From: Burkholderiales bacterium 67-32
Lineage (GTDB): Bacteria > Pseudomonadota > Gammaproteobacteria > Burkholderiales > Burkholderiaceae_B
Assembly: GCA_001898625.1 (NCBI GenBank)
Contig: MKUP01000006.1
Coordinates: 1-64,000 of the forward strand
Length of the DNA: 64,000 nucleotides
Reading direction: 5' to 3'
Every line of letters begins with the position of its first letter. The first letter of the stretch is position 1. Positions 1-8,107 of this stretch are shown one piece after another. The translations under genes and the position numbers were made by a program. Below the pieces are notes generated by a model. The model was not told the DNA's origin. It saw nothing but the letters and a program-made list of their open reading frames with translations, and did not search any database.

Positions 1-195
1 GGCATCGCGCAAGGCGAGCTGCCGCCGCTGTTCGTGATCGGGCCGGAAGGCGACGGGCAACTGGTTAATTACCGCTTCCGCTCGCCGTATTACATCGTGG
101 ATCGGCTGTTCGGCGCGGCCGAACTGCGCCTGGGCGGTGACAAGGGCGACGTGGTGCGGATTGAGCGCACGGACGGCGTTGCGCGGAGGAACTGA
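1..195 (+). CDS. trbG: TrbG conjugation protein, 3' end only
   Basis: The first frame reads 64 codons to a TGA at 193-195 and matches the C-terminal part of the TrbG/VirB9 family (seen: LPPLFVIGPEGDGQ, then RSPYYIVDRLFGAAELRLG). TrbG/VirB9 is a periplasmic component of the type IV secretion core complex that carries DNA during conjugation. The 5' end lies before the window. The trbI gene starts two bases after the stop, as in the trb operons of Tn4371-like ICEs, so the two are surely cotranscribed. Confidence 0.85.
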   Translation, partial: GIAQGELPPLFVIGPEGDGQLVNYRFRSPYYIVDRLFGAAELRLGGDKGDVVRIERTDGVARRN

Positions 196-197
196 CC

Positions 198-1472
198 ATG
201 AGCCAGGACGACACCCCCGACCTTGCCACGCCGCAGGCGGGCAAGGTCGCGCCCGAAGCGGTGGCGCTGCGCGCCCAACCGCGCCCGGTCACGCGCCTGA
301 ACCGGCGCACGCTGGCCATCCTTGTCGGCGGCCTGTCGATCACCGTGCTCGGGGCCACGATCTGGTCGCTGCAACCGCAGCGGCGCGGCACCAACGAGCA
401 GACCGAGCTTTACAACGTCGATCGTGTCTCGAAGTCTGAAGGGCTGGATGGCCTGCCGGCGGACTACTCGAAGCTGCCGCCGAAGGTGCCCGAGCTGGGG
501 CCGCCGCTGCCGGGCGACCTCGGCCCGGCCATCGTGAACTCGCAGCAGCCGGCCGTGGCCGCCTACGCGGCCCCCGGCCACGATCCGAACGACGCCTTGC
601 GCAAGGAGGCGGAAGCCGCTGCGGCTTCGTCGGTGTTCTTCCGCTCGGGCGGCCAAGGGCAGGCCACCGCCACAGTCGCGCAGGCAGCGCCGGGGGTGCC
701 TGGCGGTACAAGCGCGCTCGCGGCCTTCGACCCGCTCGCTGCCGGGCCGGCCTCGACGGCGGCCCAGCCCGCCGACCCGACCGCCGTGCAGAACCGGCAA
801 GACCAGAAAGAGGCGTTCCTGAAAGCCGGCTCTACGCAAACCCGCAACTCCGGCAATCTGGCGCTGCCGGCGTCGCCATATCAGGTGATGGCCGGAACGG
901 TAATCGCCGGGGCACTGGTGACGGGCATCAAGTCGGACTTGCCGGGCGACGTGATCGCCACAGTGACGGAGCCGGTCTATGACACGGCCACAGGCAAGTT
1001 CCTGCTGATCCCGCAGGGATCGCGCATTCTCGGCAAATACAACAGCCAAGTCAGCTACGGGCAGAGCCGCGTGCAGGTTGTGTGGAACCGCGTCATCCTG
1101 CCGGACACGTCATCACTGACGCTCGACAACCTTGTGGGCACCGATCCGGCCGGCTACGCCGGACTGGAGGATGACGTGGACTGGCACTGGAAGCGCATCT
1201 TTGCCGGTGCGGTGTTGACGACGCTGCTGGGCGTTGGCGCCGAGCTGGCCGCGCCGGAGAATCGCCAGGATGGCAACCGCATCGTCATCGCGGGGCGCGA
1301 CAGCGCGCAGGACAGCATCAATCAGGTCGGCCAGGAGATCACCCGGCGCAACATGAACATCCAGCCGACGCTGACCAGTCGGCCGGGCCTGCCGGTGCGC
1401 ATCATCGTCAACCGGGATCTGGTGCTGCGTCCCTACCAGCCGCTGTTCTTCAACCGGGGAGCTTCGCAATGA
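198..1472 (+). CDS. trbI: TrbI/VirB10 type IV secretion core protein
   Basis: The 424-residue protein has the usual TrbI/VirB10 plan: a short cytoplasmic N-terminus, one membrane segment at about residues 39-58, a long Ala/Pro-rich periplasmic stalk, and a C-terminal VirB10 domain from about residue 225 ending in NIQPTLTSRPGLPVRIIVNR. VirB10 proteins span the envelope and couple energy at the inner membrane to the outer-membrane pore. Length is normal for the family. It follows trbG by two bases, and its stop overlaps the start of the DUF2274 gene (ATGA). A diverged copy of its 3' end lies at 7009-7137. Confidence 0.93.
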   Translation: MSQDDTPDLATPQAGKVAPEAVALRAQPRPVTRLNRRTLAILVGGLSITVLGATIWSLQPQRRGTNEQTELYNVDRVSKSEGLDGLPADYSKLPPKVPELGPPLPGDLGPAIVNSQQPAVAAYAAPGHDPNDALRKEAEAAAASSVFFRSGGQGQATATVAQAAPGVPGGTSALAAFDPLAAGPASTAAQPADPTAVQNRQDQKEAFLKAGSTQTRNSGNLALPASPYQVMAGTVIAGALVTGIKSDLPGDVIATVTEPVYDTATGKFLLIPQGSRILGKYNSQVSYGQSRVQVVWNRVILPDTSSLTLDNLVGTDPAGYAGLEDDVDWHWKRIFAGAVLTTLLGVGAELAAPENRQDGNRIVIAGRDSAQDSINQVGQEITRRNMNIQPTLTSRPGLPVRIIVNRDLVLRPYQPLFFNRGASQ

Positions 1473-1687
1473 GCACGACCAAGAAGCTGCGGCTTGGGCC
1501 GCTGCCCAAGACCGAAAGCGTCAAGCTGACCTTTGCCTGCCCGGCTAGCCTGAAAGCCGACCTCGACCGCTACGCCGCGCTGCACGCGCAGGCGTATGGC
1601 GAGGCGGTAGATGCCATGACGCTGATCCCGCACATGCTGGAGGCGTTCATGGCTGGGGACCGGGGATTTAGACGCCAAGCAAGATAG
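1469..1687 (+). CDS. DUF2274 protein, last gene of the trb operon
   Basis: This 72-residue protein matches the small DUF2274 family normally found immediately after trbI in ICEs. Visible family sequence is KLRLGPLPKTESVKLTF and CPASLKADLDRYAALHA, a short basic segment followed by a predicted helix that resembles ribbon-helix-helix proteins; that resemblance is inference. Its function is unknown. The start overlaps the trbI stop by four bases. It is the last conjugation gene here: beyond it the DNA changes to lower-GC cargo, and a diverged second copy appears at 7138-7371. Confidence 0.85.
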   Translation: MSTTKKLRLGPLPKTESVKLTFACPASLKADLDRYAALHAQAYGEAVDAMTLIPHMLEAFMAGDRGFRRQAR

Positions 1688-1695
1688 ACGCCCCT

Positions 1696-2433
1696 TCAGC
1701 AGTCGGAATCGTTTCGGCCGTTTCTTAGAATCTCCAACGCTACCTGTAGGTGTCGTTCTTCTGGCCCCAGGGCGGAAAGGGACGAGAACACCGCTGCTGT
1801 TTGGTGCCAATAGATGGCGTGACTGATGGCGGGGCGCAGCGCGTCGAGTTCTTCGCTCGTCAGAGACGCAGCAAACGCACGTAGCCTGATCTCTGATCTC
1901 TCGCGCCGGACGTGGCACTCGCGACACAAAGCACGCAGGGCACTGAGTGGGTATTCCCAAGGCTCGAAGCCTTCTCGCATATTTGCGTAGTAGCAATGGT
2001 GGGCGTCCAAAGGCTTCGCGGCTCCGCAGTCCTGACATTGATGTCCTGCCCGCTTCTTCACAGTGGCTGCCTTCTTGCGCCACCTTTCATCTTGGAGCTT
2101 GGATGCATAGGTGCCTGAAAGCCGTGAGTAGTCATACCCCTCAATAGGATAGAAGCCCATGTTCCAAGAGTGGCCGAGCTCGTACCAGAATCCGAACGAC
2201 TCAACCAGATCGTCAAACTCCATCGTGTCGCCACCGTAGTTCAACATTGTATGAAGCGTACTGCTGTCGAACACCAAGACTAAGAGCGAGTCGTTCCCAT
2301 AGGGCTCGCTTCGATCTCTCCAAGCCTCGATATCGACGAAGAACGCATCCCCCAGGATTTCCTCTTTAATCATCCATTCGGTAAGAGCGGCACGCATGCG
2401 CTCCAAGTTTCTACTCATCGCAGTGAAATGCAT
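1696..2433 (-). CDS. HNH-type zinc-finger nuclease-like protein
   Basis: The 245-residue protein has no family name that I recognise. Its middle carries an HNH-like zinc motif: CQDC at residues 133-136, a HH pair at 145-146 and CREC followed by H at 170-174. This suggests a metal-dependent DNA nuclease or a zinc-binding relative. The N-terminal 110 residues are unlike known domains and rich in aromatic residues. The start at 2433 was chosen because GGAGG lies five bases upstream. It faces away from the OLD/UvrD pair, sharing a 236-base promoter region with it, and may be defence cargo. Its base composition is lower in GC than the trb genes. Confidence 0.6.
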   Translation of the reverse strand: MHFTAMSRNLERMRAALTEWMIKEEILGDAFFVDIEAWRDRSEPYGNDSLLVLVFDSSTLHTMLNYGGDTMEFDDLVESFGFWYELGHSWNMGFYPIEGYDYSRLSGTYASKLQDERWRKKAATVKKRAGHQCQDCGAAKPLDAHHCYYANMREGFEPWEYPLSALRALCRECHVRRERSEIRLRAFAASLTSEELDALRPAISHAIYWHQTAAVFSSLSALGPEERHLQVALEILRNGRNDSDC

Positions 2434-2669
2434 CTTCGCCTCCAAAGGGCAAGGGGATCGCGGAGCTTACGAATCGGGGCGGCTAACGCAGTGGCGCGTT
2501 CGATAGGCCGTTCCGCCGATGCAGCACCAGTCGAAAGTGTCCTTGTGAGTTGCAGCAACCAGTGGCTGCCGATTTCGTCGCCTCAAGGAAACGCTATAGT
2601 TATAGTATTCTGCATAAGAATGCTGGCCTTTTGACCAGCCAGATGGCCCGATAACCGGGGGAGGTCAGG
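2434..2669. promoter_or_regulatory. divergent promoter region of the ICE cargo
   Basis: This 236-base region separates the minus-strand HNH gene from the plus-strand OLD nuclease gene and has no credible ORF. Near its right end two overlapping -10-like hexamers occur (TATAGT at 2595-2600 and again at 2601-2606), with a weak -35-like TTTCGT at 2573-2578, 16 bases before the first. These could drive the nuclease/helicase operon. GGGGGAGG just before 2670 is the ribosome site of that operon. No operator palindrome was recognised. Confidence 0.35.
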
Positions 2670-5003
2670 ATGCATTTGAAGAAGTTGGCCGTCCGGAATT
2701 TCAGGCGGCTGCGAAACGTTGTAATTGATCTTGCTTCCGACATCTCTATTTTTGTCGGTGCCAACAACAGCGGCAAGACATCAGTCGGGCACGCACTCCA
2801 GTTATTCACTGGCGGTGGCCGCTTCAACATTCACGACTTTAGTGCCGATCTTTGGGCCGACATCGTTGCGTTTGGTGAGGGCGATGGCGAGGCGAGCCTT
2901 CCCACGATGGAAATCGACGTTTGGTTCGAAATCGGTCCGGACGATGTTCACCGTGTCATCGATCTTCTTCCCAGCCTTGCTTGGGAAGGCAAGCTGGTTG
3001 GGATGCGTATTGCCTACGCGCCCACCAATCCCGCGGCGACGCATGCACGCTATATCGAAGTGCGCCAGCGCGTGCTCGATGCGGTCGCTAAGGGTGAAGA
3101 CGGAGCGCCCGCCTTCGATCCCTCGCCACGTAACCTGCGGGAGTTCCTTCGCGACAGGCTACATGACGAATATGAGCTGCGCTATTTCGTACTCGATCCC
3201 GCGCGGTTCGATGCGAAGATGGTGGCAGAGGCTGGCTATGACCCGGCCACGCTCACCGGACGCGACCGGAGCGGCCGTGAGATCTTGAAGGGCCTTCTCC
3301 ACATTGACTTCTTGAACGCACAACGCCATCTCTCGGACGGCCCAGGTGGCTCTCGCGCCGAGGATCTCTCCCGTGTACTCAGTCGTTTCTACGGGCGCAA
3401 CCTCGAACAGAAAGGCGAAGATATCGAAGCGTTGCGCGCCCTCGCAGCATCCGAAGTCTCGCTTAATGAGCATCTCGAACGAGTGTTCGAACCGACGCTC
3501 AAGAGCTTGTCGAAGCTCGGCTATCCGGGCCTCTCAAACCCGCGCATGATGATCCGCTCGGCCCTCGACCCTGCCCAGATCATGAGCGGTCGAGATGGCG
3601 CGATCGTTCACTATGCGTTGGGAGCCGATGACGGGAAGCCCGACCCGCCTACCTTGCCCGATCGATATAACGGTCTTGGCTTCAAAAACCTCATCTTCAT
3701 GGTGGTCGAGCTACTCGACCTCCACGCTCAATGGCTGGCGGTCGAGGAAAACCGTCCGCCGGTCCACCTGATCTTCATCGAGGAGCCCGAAGCGCACCTC
3801 CATGCCCAGCTTCAACAGGCCTTCATCCGCAAGGTGATGGACATCCTAGCGCTCAAGGGCGAGGACCGCACGCACTATACGAGCCAAGTCGTCGTCACGA
3901 CCCATTCGACTCATATCCTTTACGAACGAGGCTTCCGGCCGATCCGCTATTTTCGTCGAAGCCGTGCACAGAATGTGTCGACCTCCGATGTGCTCAACCT
4001 CTCGGTTTTCTACGACAGCACCGATCCGGACATCCGAAGCTTCCTGGAGCGCTATTTGAAACTCGCGCACTGCGATCTGTTCTTCGCCGATGGCACCGTG
4101 CTAGTCGAAGGCAATGTCGAACGGCTGCTATTGCCGCAGATGATCGCCAATGCCGCGCCGCGGCTGCAATCGACCTATCTCACCGTCCTAGAGATCGGCG
4201 GAGCGTTCGGTTACCGATTCAAAACGCTGATCGAGTTTCTCGGACTGACAACGCTCATCATCACCGATCTCGACAGCGTGTTTGGTCCACTGGGACAGGA
4301 TGGCGAGGGTGCGGCACCCGCTGGTCAACCAGAGGCCGCGGAACCAGCCGCCGAGAACGCGCAGGCTGCCGGCGCTCACGCTGAGGATATTGACGATGAC
4401 GAGGAGGATTTGCCTGCGGCTGCGGAGAAGCCCGGGAAGGCGTGCATAGCCGGTCATCCGGGCGCGGCGACGTCCAATCAGACTTTGCTTCAATGGCTAC
4501 CGAAATGCGACGCGGTCGCCGCTCTGTGGGAGGCGACGGCTGAGCAGAAGATCCAGGCGAGGACGGACGACAATGACGCTTTGGTACGCGTTGCCTACCA
4601 GTGCCGGACCGATGTCACTTGGGGCGGAGAAACCCTGGCGCTGGCCGGGCGCACGCTGGAGGAAGCATTCGCACTCGAAAATCTTGGCTGGTGCCAAGAC
4701 AAGAACCGTAAGCCGCTTCAGCTCCGCATCGCCAAGGCCGACGAGAAGAACCTGACCACGCTTGCGGAACGCATCCACAAGCGCGTGCAGGCTAAGAGCT
4801 TCAGCAAGACGGACTTCGCGCTCGCCTTGTTAGCCGAAGATCCGAGCAGTTGGTCGGTCCCAACCTATATCGCCGAGGGCCTGAGCTGGCTTGAGACCGA
4901 GATTGCGCCGCCGGAACCGGACGAGGATCTGCCGCATGAGGACCAGCCGCATGGGGAAGCGCCCCAGGGTGCACCGGCCGCCGCCAACGAGGTAGCAGCA
5001 TGA
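2670..5003 (+). CDS. OLD-family ATPase/TOPRIM nuclease (GajA-like)
   Basis: The 777-residue protein is an OLD (overcoming lysogenization defect) family ATP-dependent endonuclease. Walker A GANNSGKT is at residues 30-37, the ABC-type Walker B region FIEEPEAHLHAQL at about 368-380, and the switch histidine in TTHSTHIL near 412. A C-terminal TOPRIM domain follows, with the acidic motif LVEGNVERLLLP near 478-489 and the metal-binding ITDLDS near 531-536. It is coupled by ATGA overlap to a UvrD-like helicase, the pairing that defines class 2 OLD proteins and the Gabija system. It is longer than typical GajA (about 580 residues), in part because of an Ala/Glu/Asp-rich low-complexity insert at about residues 541-590 inside the TOPRIM region. 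The role in phage defence is inferred. Confidence 0.88.
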   Translation: MHLKKLAVRNFRRLRNVVIDLASDISIFVGANNSGKTSVGHALQLFTGGGRFNIHDFSADLWADIVAFGEGDGEASLPTMEIDVWFEIGPDDVHRVIDLLPSLAWEGKLVGMRIAYAPTNPAATHARYIEVRQRVLDAVAKGEDGAPAFDPSPRNLREFLRDRLHDEYELRYFVLDPARFDAKMVAEAGYDPATLTGRDRSGREILKGLLHIDFLNAQRHLSDGPGGSRAEDLSRVLSRFYGRNLEQKGEDIEALRALAASEVSLNEHLERVFEPTLKSLSKLGYPGLSNPRMMIRSALDPAQIMSGRDGAIVHYALGADDGKPDPPTLPDRYNGLGFKNLIFMVVELLDLHAQWLAVEENRPPVHLIFIEEPEAHLHAQLQQAFIRKVMDILALKGEDRTHYTSQVVVTTHSTHILYERGFRPIRYFRRSRAQNVSTSDVLNLSVFYDSTDPDIRSFLERYLKLAHCDLFFADGTVLVEGNVERLLLPQMIANAAPRLQSTYLTVLEIGGAFGYRFKTLIEFLGLTTLIITDLDSVFGPLGQDGEGAAPAGQPEAAEPAAENAQAAGAHAEDIDDDEEDLPAAAEKPGKACIAGHPGAATSNQTLLQWLPKCDAVAALWEATAEQKIQARTDDNDALVRVAYQCRTDVTWGGETLALAGRTLEEAFALENLGWCQDKNRKPLQLRIAKADEKNLTTLAERIHKRVQAKSFSKTDFALALLAEDPSSWSVPTYIAEGLSWLETEIAPPEPDEDLPHEDQPHGEAPQGAPAAANEVAA

Positions 5004-6877
5004 CAAGCCGGGTCGGCAGTCCTGACACACAAGCCGATCTAGATGTTCGAGCTTGTCTCGATCTGACGCCGCCACGCTCGTTTGTCGTGGTCGCCGGTGC
5101 GGGGTCGGGGAAAACGACCTCGCTGATCAAGGCTATCGCGCACCTAGCCGAAACTCGCGGTCCTGCCCTGCGCCGCGCCGGGCAGCAAATCGCCTGCATT
5201 ACATATACCGAAGTCGCCGTCGGTGAGATTTCGGCCGATGTCGGGGCCTCGCCGCTATTCCACATCTCGACTATCCACAGTTTCCTGTGGTCAGTCATCC
5301 GGCCGTTCCATTCGGATGTCGCGACTTGGGTAGCCACCCGCATCGACGAGAAGATCGCGGAGCGACGCGCGCACTACGACAAGCCTCGGACTCAGGCGAA
5401 AACGAAGGCCCGCCTCGAACAGGAGATCGCAGATCTCGAAGCCGAGCTGACTGCGATCAGTGAAGTAGAGAAGTTCGTCTACGGCACCGGCAGCAGCTAC
5501 GCTGAGGGCATTCTTGGCCATGACGATATCCTCAAACTCACCCCAGCCTGCGTCGCAGCGCATCCGCTGCTGAGGCAACTCGTCGCTAAGCGCTTTCCCT
5601 ACATCTTCGTCGATGAGAGCCAAGACACCAATCCGGAGGTCGTCGAGGCGTTACGGCACATTGCGGGCGAACATCCTGGCTTGTGTGTTGGGTTCTTTGG
5701 AGACCCGATGCAGAAGATTTATATGAGCGGAGCAGGCGCTGTCCCGCTGAACGACGGCTGGGCGGAGATCACAAAGCCCGAGAACTTCCGGTGCCCGACA
5801 TCGGTGCTTGGGGTCATCAATGCAATCCGCGCCCCTGGCGACGGTCTTGAGCAGGTGCGTGGTCGGACGATAACCGTTGATGGCATCGAGCAGCCGCTTG
5901 CCGGTACCTCCAATCTGTTCATCCTGCCGGCGGACGCGGAGCGGAGTGCGCGCCTCGCGGCCGTTAGGCAGTGGCTGGCCACCGAAACCGGCGACGCTCT
6001 GTGGCTAAGCGACGTGCGGGAAGGCGATGTCCGCCTGCTTGTACTGGTGCACCGCATAGCGGCCAACCGGCTCGGGTTCCCTAATCTGTATGCTGCGCTC
6101 AATGACCGAGCCCCAATGAGTCTGAGTGAAGGGCTGAGCGATGGCACAGCCTGGCCGCTCCGTCCACTTGTCCAGCACATACTTCCGCTAGTTGTCGCGG
6201 CGCAAGCGGGCGATCGGTTCACAGTGATATCGACCTTGCGCAGCGAATGCCCGAGGCTTGAACCAGCGCGGCTTCGAGGACAAGCGACGGCCCCCGTTCT
6301 TACAGCGCTACAGCAAGCGCTCGACGGGCTTGTTGGTCTGTTGGCAGCAGGATCGCAGGCGACTATCCGGGACGTCTTGACGCATGTGCGAGATCACGAG
6401 TTGCTGCGCCTTGATGATCGCTTCGCCATGCATCTGGTTGCAGAGCCTGTGGATGACGGCAGCAGCGGTTTCGAGAACGTTCAAGCCTATCTGGCATGCG
6501 GTGTCGACGAACTCTGGGCCTACCGGCGCTACTTTACAGAGGAGTCACCGTTCGCCACGCATCATGGGGTGAAGGGTGCCCAATTTGAGCGCGTATTGGT
6601 CGTCATCGACGATGAGGAAGCGGGCTTCCGGCAGTATTCTTACGGCAAGTATCTTGGGTACGTCCCCCTCTCGGACAAGGACGAAGCCAATCTGGCGGCA
6701 GGTGAAGAGTCCGTACTTGATCGAACCCGTCGCCTCTTCTATGTGTGCTGCTCGCGAGCAATGAAGGACCTAGCAGTCGTGGTCTTTGTGCCCGAAGTCG
6801 CAGCGGCCCGCAATGCGATCGTTGCGCAGAATTTATTCCCCGAGGCCATAATCCGAGGTGCGGAGCATCTGGGCTGA
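5000..6877 (+). CDS. UvrD/Rep-like superfamily 1 helicase (GajB-like)
   Basis: The 625-residue protein has the superfamily 1A helicase motifs in order: Walker A AGAGSGKTTS at about residues 33-42, DESQDT near 205-210, GDPMQKIY near 234, ENFRCP near 260, and late motifs GVKGAQFERVLVV and RRLFYVCCSRAMKDL. A charged helical insert follows the motif I region. The start overlaps the stop of the OLD nuclease gene by four bases, so the two are translationally coupled. In Gabija systems GajA nicks DNA and GajB senses ends or unwinds DNA; the present pair has the same order but both proteins are larger than the type examples, so a related system is possible. Confidence 0.88.
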   Translation: MTSRVGSPDTQADLDVRACLDLTPPRSFVVVAGAGSGKTTSLIKAIAHLAETRGPALRRAGQQIACITYTEVAVGEISADVGASPLFHISTIHSFLWSVIRPFHSDVATWVATRIDEKIAERRAHYDKPRTQAKTKARLEQEIADLEAELTAISEVEKFVYGTGSSYAEGILGHDDILKLTPACVAAHPLLRQLVAKRFPYIFVDESQDTNPEVVEALRHIAGEHPGLCVGFFGDPMQKIYMSGAGAVPLNDGWAEITKPENFRCPTSVLGVINAIRAPGDGLEQVRGRTITVDGIEQPLAGTSNLFILPADAERSARLAAVRQWLATETGDALWLSDVREGDVRLLVLVHRIAANRLGFPNLYAALNDRAPMSLSEGLSDGTAWPLRPLVQHILPLVVAAQAGDRFTVISTLRSECPRLEPARLRGQATAPVLTALQQALDGLVGLLAAGSQATIRDVLTHVRDHELLRLDDRFAMHLVAEPVDDGSSGFENVQAYLACGVDELWAYRRYFTEESPFATHHGVKGAQFERVLVVIDDEEAGFRQYSYGKYLGYVPLSDKDEANLAAGEESVLDRTRRLFYVCCSRAMKDLAVVVFVPEVAAARNAIVAQNLFPEAIIRGAEHLG

Positions 6878-7008
6878 GGCTTCAACACATCGGGCAGTAA
6901 TCGGCGAAGGCCGCTGGATCTTGCTCATGGGTTGGGTCGCGGTCTAGCGCAGCAGAGTTAATCTGACTGAACGCGCTTGGATGAGCCGTGTCATGGAACT
7001 CCCCTATG

Positions 7009-7137
7009 AAATGGCCCGGCGCAGCCTCAACATCCAGCCGACGCTTACCGAGCGCCTGGGTCTGCCGGTACGCATCATCGTCAACCACGACCTGATCCTG
7101 CTCCCCTATCAGCCGATGGTTTCCAATCAGGGGGGTT
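7009..7137 (+). pseudogene. trbI 3' fragment, second diverged copy
   Basis: Translation gives ARRSLNIQPTLTERLGLPVR followed by IIVNHDLILLPYQP, clearly the C-terminus of TrbI and alignable with 1340-1470 of the intact gene. Identity is good but far from complete, so it came from a related ICE rather than a recent duplication. The normal trbI stop is missing and no upstream trbI sequence precedes the fragment. It sits just downstream of the helicase gene. Confidence 0.75.
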
Positions 7138-7371
7138 ATCTCAAGCACCACGCGCAAGCTGCGGCAGGGACCTTTGCCCAAGACCGAGAGCATCAAACTG
7201 ACCTTCGCGTGCCCGGCGAGCCTCAAGGCCGACCTTGATCACTACGCTGCGCTGCACGCGCAGACGTATGGCGAAGCAGTCGACGCGATAACGCTGCTCC
7301 CTATATACTGGATGCCGCCAAGCCACTTGGGCTATGACGATGAAGTAAGCCCGCCGCCCACGGCAATCTAG
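7138..7371 (+). pseudogene. DUF2274 gene remnant, second diverged copy
   Basis: The frame starting with ATC at 7138, where the first copy has ATG, reads KLRQGPLPKTESIKLTFACP and then SLKADLDHYAALHAQTYGEA, matching the DUF2274 protein encoded at 1469-1687. The start codon is lost and the last 25 residues are unlike the first copy. A TTG at 7174 could in principle start a shortened product, but no ribosome site supports it. With the fragment before it, it forms a trbI-end/DUF2274 unit that brackets the defence cargo. Confidence 0.7.
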
Positions 7372-7531
7372 CATGACCGAGTGCGATCCGGTTCTCCCTC
7401 CCGACGCTCCTATGTTGCACCTAGCCCACCAAGCAACAGTCCTGCAACGCGGTCCCCAAAAGAGCTAACCTACTGTCCCGTATGAGGTTTCAAGCCTCCC
7501 GTGTTTTGCACGCAAGGCTTGACGCCGGCAC

Positions 7532-7539
7532 TTTTTTGT
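7532..7539 (+). mobile_element. candidate ICE right junction (attR core)
   Basis: TTTTTTGT fits the TTTTTYRT core that I recall for integration of Tn4371-like ICEs. To its left lie trb remnants; directly to its right begins a recognisable CobW-type coding segment that lacks its own N-terminal part. The position is therefore a plausible element/chromosome junction. An eight-base match alone is weak; the change of gene content at this point is the main support. The left junction is outside the window. Confidence 0.45.
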
Positions 7540-7704
7540 TGCGTAGGGCAGTTACCGCTGCGGGTGACCGTGGCGAGGCTGCTCCGGCAAGTCCGGCCGG
7601 CCCGGCTGTGGATAGAGGTCAGCGCGGCCCAGCACGTCGCCGAGTTGCGCAGGCAGTTGGATGGACCAGGTTTTGCAGGAGCGGTGAAGCTGTACGGGGG
7701 TTAA
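7534..7704 (+). pseudogene. CobW/COG0523-type GTPase gene fragment
   Basis: The frame reads FCCVGQLPLRVTVARLLRQV then RPARLWIEVSAAQHVAELRR, which matches the part of CobW-family metallochaperone GTPases that follows Walker A, beginning at the conserved GCxCC motif (only its CC half remains). Residues normally before it (P-loop GTPase start) are absent and a TAA at 7702 ends the frame before the rest of the protein. It looks like the chromosomal target gene cut by the ICE, and it has decayed further downstream. The bases up to 7829 hold no other gene that I can support. Confidence 0.6.
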
Positions 7705-7829
7705 ACCGGTATCGAGCATGGTGTGGCCGATAGGCGGTATCAATCCGGTTGGCCCTCTTGATTTCCAAACGTAGGCACCAATTTAATGAACAGGTGGTCG
7801 GTCAGACCCCTGTCTCCAGGAGCCAGACC

Positions 7830-8078
7830 ATGGAAATGATCTACAACAGTCCCAACTATGTCGTGGTGGAGTTCGCCCAGCTCGATGGCGCCACCGCGGG
7901 GGGATTCGAAATCGTCGACAAGCAGGCGCGCCGCGAGATCTACATCGCGGGTGAATCGGCCGAGCAATTCCGCTCGCAGGTGCGGGAGTTGATCGCCACC
8001 GAGCCTTCGATGGAAGACGTGGACGAGTTCCTGAGCCAGTTCGACGACTACATGCACCATCCCGTCACCCTGCACTGA
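7830..8078 (+). CDS. DUF3567 family protein
   Basis: The 82-residue protein begins MEMIYNSPNYVVVEFAQLDG and ends in an acidic helix (VDEFLSQFDDYMHHP), the pattern of DUF3567, a small betaproteobacterial family of unknown function. No signal peptide or membrane segment is visible. An upstream in-frame extension exists, but AGGAG lies about eight bases before the ATG at 7830 and the family starts there. It is followed by a strong hairpin at 8087-8107 and is probably a single-gene unit. Confidence 0.85.
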   Translation: MEMIYNSPNYVVVEFAQLDGATAGGFEIVDKQARREIYIAGESAEQFRSQVRELIATEPSMEDVDEFLSQFDDYMHHPVTLH

Positions 8079-8086
8079 AGCTGCCG

Positions 8087-8107
8087 GGCCGGCGTTTCGC
8101 GCCGGCC
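8087..8107 (+). terminator. hairpin after the DUF3567 gene
   Basis: GGCCGGCG (8087-8094) and CGCCGGCC (8100-8107) form a perfect eight-pair GC stem with a five-base loop, eight bases after the stop codon. Only TTGG follows, so it lacks a classical U tract; termination is likely but not certain. Confidence 0.6.
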
